Assembly (NCBI GenBank): GCA_009885905.1
Contig: VFJU01000424.1
Coordinates: 1-7,686 of the forward strand
Reading direction: 5' to 3'
Origin: Verrucomicrobiota bacterium
Lineage (GTDB): Bacteria > Verrucomicrobiota > Verrucomicrobiia > Verrucomicrobiales > Akkermansiaceae
DNA: 7,686 nt
This document shows, piece after piece, positions 5,611 through 7,686 of the stretch. The position numbers were made by a program, and so were the translations under genes. Below the pieces are notes generated by a model. That model saw only the letters and a program-made list of their open reading frames with translations, searched no databases and was not told where the DNA came from. Every line of letters starts with the position of its first letter. The first letter of the stretch is position 1.

Positions 5611-7428
5611 ATGCGGCACAGTGCCACATCGTCTCTTTGGATCAAAGCCATCATCAGCATTTGCTTCGGTGCTTGGATCTCCCATGGCATCCAGGCACAA
5701 CCCATCTCCCCAGTCGAACTGCAGATCACCGGAAAATACCTGCTCATTCCGATTCAGCCGCCCGGCAATGGAGTGAAGGCGAATATCGTCAAAGTGGAGG
5801 TTGATGGAACGCTCGCTTACCAGTTCGGCGTTGTTCTGGCACCAAACGCGGAAACGGTCTCCTCATGGGGTTGCATTGATGTCAGCGAATACAAGGGGAA
5901 GAAGGCGCTGATCAGTGCGGTGCAAGGTCCTGCGGAGCAGTGGACGGCAGCCTGCCCGCTGATCACCAGTTCGGATGAGATCAAAGCCGCCGTCCCGATC
6001 TACTCGGAAAAAGGCCGCCCGCAGTTTCATTTCAGCCAGCGTGTCGGCTGGAACAACGACACCAACGGCATGGTTTACGCAGACGGGCTATACCACCTCT
6101 CCTGGCAATGCAATCCGATGCTCGCCCCCTTTGCCAACATGTTCTGGGGACATGCGGTCAGCAAAGACCTGGTGCACTGGGAAGAGCTGCCAATCATGAT
6201 CAGAACCATGGGCAAGGGCAGGGATGGCAAGCTGTTTCCCAATGCCCATCCGTCAATGGTGATGGGCCAGGCGTATTCTGGCGGTGCGGCCGTTGATACC
6301 TACAACACCCTTGGCAAACAAGTAGGTAAAACGAAGACCATTATTGCCGCTATCACCGACACCGGAGCCGGCAATCCCAAAATGGGCGGCACCTTCGGCG
6401 AGTCGCTTGCCTATTCCACCGACAGTGGCAAGACCTACACCCTGCTGCGGGACTACAATCCCCTCATCTCCCACAAAGGACGCGACCCCAAGATCTTCTG
6501 GTATGAGCCGGGCAAACACTGGTGCATCGTCGTCTATGATGGCGGACACGAAGTCAAGGAACCCAAGGGCTGGATAGGAAAAATGATCTTCTATTCCAGC
6601 AAGGATCTCAAGATATGGACCAAGGAGAGTGAGTCGGAGGAAGTCTTCCACGAATGCCCCGAGTTCGTGGAACTGCCCGTGGATGGTGACCCGAAGAACA
6701 AAAAGTGGATGCTCTTTGATGCGACGCCGAAGTACCAAATCGGCACCTTCGACGGCAAATCCTTCAAGCCAGAAAACGCCGTGCCTCGCCAAGCGATGGG
6801 CGGAGAGATCAAGGCCGGCCAATGTTTCAGCAATGCGCCCGACGGCCGCGCCATCTGCATGGTCTGGGCTCGTACCAATCAAAAAGAAAAAGGAACCCCC
6901 TTCAATCAGGGATTCACCCTCCCGCTGGAGTTGAGCCTGAAAACCACCGCCGATGGCGTCCGCTGCTATGCCAATCCGGTAAAAGAACTGGAAGCCCTGC
7001 GTGGCGAGCAAATCCTCTCGGTCACCCAACAAAGACTCAACACCGGCGACAACGCACTCAAGTTCAAGCAACCTTCGGAATTGGTCGAGATCGTAATGAC
7101 TCTTGACTACAGCACAGGAAGCAAACCCACCTCGATCGAAGTTCAGTTAGGCGACGATAAATTTTCCTACAATCTGGCCACCAAAGAATTGGCGGCACCC
7201 AGGGGCAAACTCATTTCCTATGACAAGGAGGACGGTAAACTCGACCTGCGGTTTTATGTGGACCGCCCGACCGTGGAGGTCTTCGCTGAGCACGGCGCGG
7301 TCTATCTCCTGCACAACCGCGGGCAGATGGGCATGCCGTTGAATCAGGTCATAGTGCGGCCCGTTGGCGGTGAAGTTACCATCGAAAGCCTGAAGGCCTA
7401 TCAACTGAAGTCCATCTGGAAGAAGTAA
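5611..7428 (+). CDS. Secreted GH32 fructan beta-fructosidase (levanase/inulinase type) with DUF4980-like N-terminal domain
   Basis: This 605-residue enzyme is predicted to hydrolyse beta-fructosidic bonds in levan, inulin or sucrose outside the cytoplasm. Residues 1-29 are a signal peptide (MRHSATSSLWIK, then a hydrophobic core, cleavage after IQA). About 38-133 matches the DUF4980-type domain that precedes GH32 in Bacteroides-like levanases (KYLLIPIQ ... VSSWGCIDVSEYKGKKALI). The GH32 five-bladed propeller runs from RPQFHFSQ (136) to about 458. WNNDTNG carries the expected nucleophile (D150), GRDPKIFW the transition-state stabiliser (D292), and HECPEF the acid/base (E348); WGHAVSKDLVHWEELP is also typical. 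The C-terminal beta-sandwich (about 463-600) includes DRPTVEVFAEHGAVYLL. All three catalytic carboxylates are present, but WNNDTNG departs from the usual W(M/L/I)NDPNG. An in-frame ATG at 5575 would add 12 residues before the signal peptide; 5611 was chosen because it gives a normal signal peptide, and neither start has a Shine-Dalgarno sequence. Endo or exo action and linkage preference cannot be told. Confidence 0.92.
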   Translation: MRHSATSSLWIKAIISICFGAWISHGIQAQPISPVELQITGKYLLIPIQPPGNGVKANIVKVEVDGTLAYQFGVVLAPNAETVSSWGCIDVSEYKGKKALISAVQGPAEQWTAACPLITSSDEIKAAVPIYSEKGRPQFHFSQRVGWNNDTNGMVYADGLYHLSWQCNPMLAPFANMFWGHAVSKDLVHWEELPIMIRTMGKGRDGKLFPNAHPSMVMGQAYSGGAAVDTYNTLGKQVGKTKTIIAAITDTGAGNPKMGGTFGESLAYSTDSGKTYTLLRDYNPLISHKGRDPKIFWYEPGKHWCIVVYDGGHEVKEPKGWIGKMIFYSSKDLKIWTKESESEEVFHECPEFVELPVDGDPKNKKWMLFDATPKYQIGTFDGKSFKPENAVPRQAMGGEIKAGQCFSNAPDGRAICMVWARTNQKEKGTPFNQGFTLPLELSLKTTADGVRCYANPVKELEALRGEQILSVTQQRLNTGDNALKFKQPSELVEIVMTLDYSTGSKPTSIEVQLGDDKFSYNLATKELAAPRGKLISYDKEDGKLDLRFYVDRPTVEVFAEHGAVYLLHNRGQMGMPLNQVIVRPVGGEVTIESLKAYQLKSIWKK

Positions 7429-7481
7429 CCCGAGGCAATGACTGAACCATTCCAATCAACCCCATATACACAATACCACTG

Positions 7482-7686
7482 ATGAAAAAACACCTCGTCT
7501 CTCTTTTAGGAGCACTGTCCGTCGCTTCCGCATTTGCCGCGCCGAAATCAAATCCAGCCGAACCGTGGTTGAATGCCCCCACGTATGATACGTTCCCGCT
7601 CTACGCCAGCGTACCCTATGATCAATCCCTGCGCCCGCAGTTCCACTTCACCTCTCGCGTCGGCTGGCTGAATGATCCGAACGGCA
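7482..7686 (+). CDS. Second secreted GH32 glycoside hydrolase (partial, 3' end outside window)
   Basis: The ATG at 7482 opens a frame that runs off the window after 68 complete codons. It begins MKKHLVSLLGALSVASAFA, a clear signal peptide with likely cleavage before APKS. Near the window edge, LRPQFHFTSRVGWLNDPNG is the canonical N-terminal GH32 motif, with the predicted nucleophile at D65. The short distance between signal peptide and motif leaves no room for a DUF4980-like domain, so this is a different GH32 subtype from its neighbour. It starts 53 bases after the first GH32 stop, with no terminator between them, so the two are probably one operon. No Shine-Dalgarno sequence is seen (ATACCACTG precedes the ATG). 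The fold's remaining catalytic residues lie outside the window. Confidence 0.92.
   Translation, partial: MKKHLVSLLGALSVASAFAAPKSNPAEPWLNAPTYDTFPLYASVPYDQSLRPQFHFTSRVGWLNDPNG

Noticed and set aside
5507..5776. An 89-codon frame starting at GTG and overlapping the GH32 start
   Set aside because: Most of it runs out of frame through the signal-peptide and DUF4980-like coding region, and the product is unlike any known family.
6253..7071. A 272-codon antisense frame within the first GH32 gene
   Set aside because: It mirrors the strongly conserved GH32 coding sequence and has no recognisable domain or start signal of its own.

Overview
The window looks like a carbohydrate-degradation locus of a GC-rich member of the Verrucomicrobiota, possibly Opitutaceae-like. 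Three things point there. The first is a giant secreted protein built from a glycosidase-like head and autotransporter-associated beta-strand (PATR) repeats. The second is its tail, an EF-hand-like DPDGDGLPN / EYALGLNP motif followed by a terminus ending in RFLRLRFTLQP, a style common in that phylum. The third is that most starts lack a recognisable Shine-Dalgarno sequence. The lineage is an inference from protein architecture, not from a marker gene.

Layout, all on the + strand: (1) 1-191 is the 3' end of a gene whose last 61 residues match the end of the next gene's product. (2) 212-5311 encodes a 1699-residue exported modular protein: signal peptide, clan GH-A (GH39-like) glycosidase-like domain, Calx-beta domain, two 76-residue MBG-like repeats, a long PATR beta-helix region, another MBG-like domain, and the conserved tail. 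A terminator-like hairpin lies inside its signal-peptide coding region. (3) 5312-5610 is a spacer of about 300 bases with a consensus Shine-Dalgarno sequence in front of a 17-codon ORF, a hairpin and a perfect 7+3+7 palindrome. (4) 5611-7428 encodes a secreted GH32 fructan hydrolase with an N-terminal DUF4980-like domain. (5) 7482-7686 is the start of a second secreted GH32 enzyme, cut by the window edge.

The two GH32 genes are 53 bases apart and are probably co-transcribed. They would cleave beta-fructans (levan, inulin or sucrose-type linkages) outside the cytoplasm. The large protein is probably a surface or secreted glycan-binding or glycan-cleaving protein. Whether it acts on the same substrate as the GH32 enzymes cannot be told from the sequence, and the long spacer suggests separate control. 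The most unusual points are the sharply bounded near-identity between the 3' ends of the two adjacent large genes, the terminator-like hairpin in the coding start, and the altered catalytic motif (WNNDTNG) of the first GH32 beside a canonical copy (WLNDPNG). No wholly new system is demonstrated.
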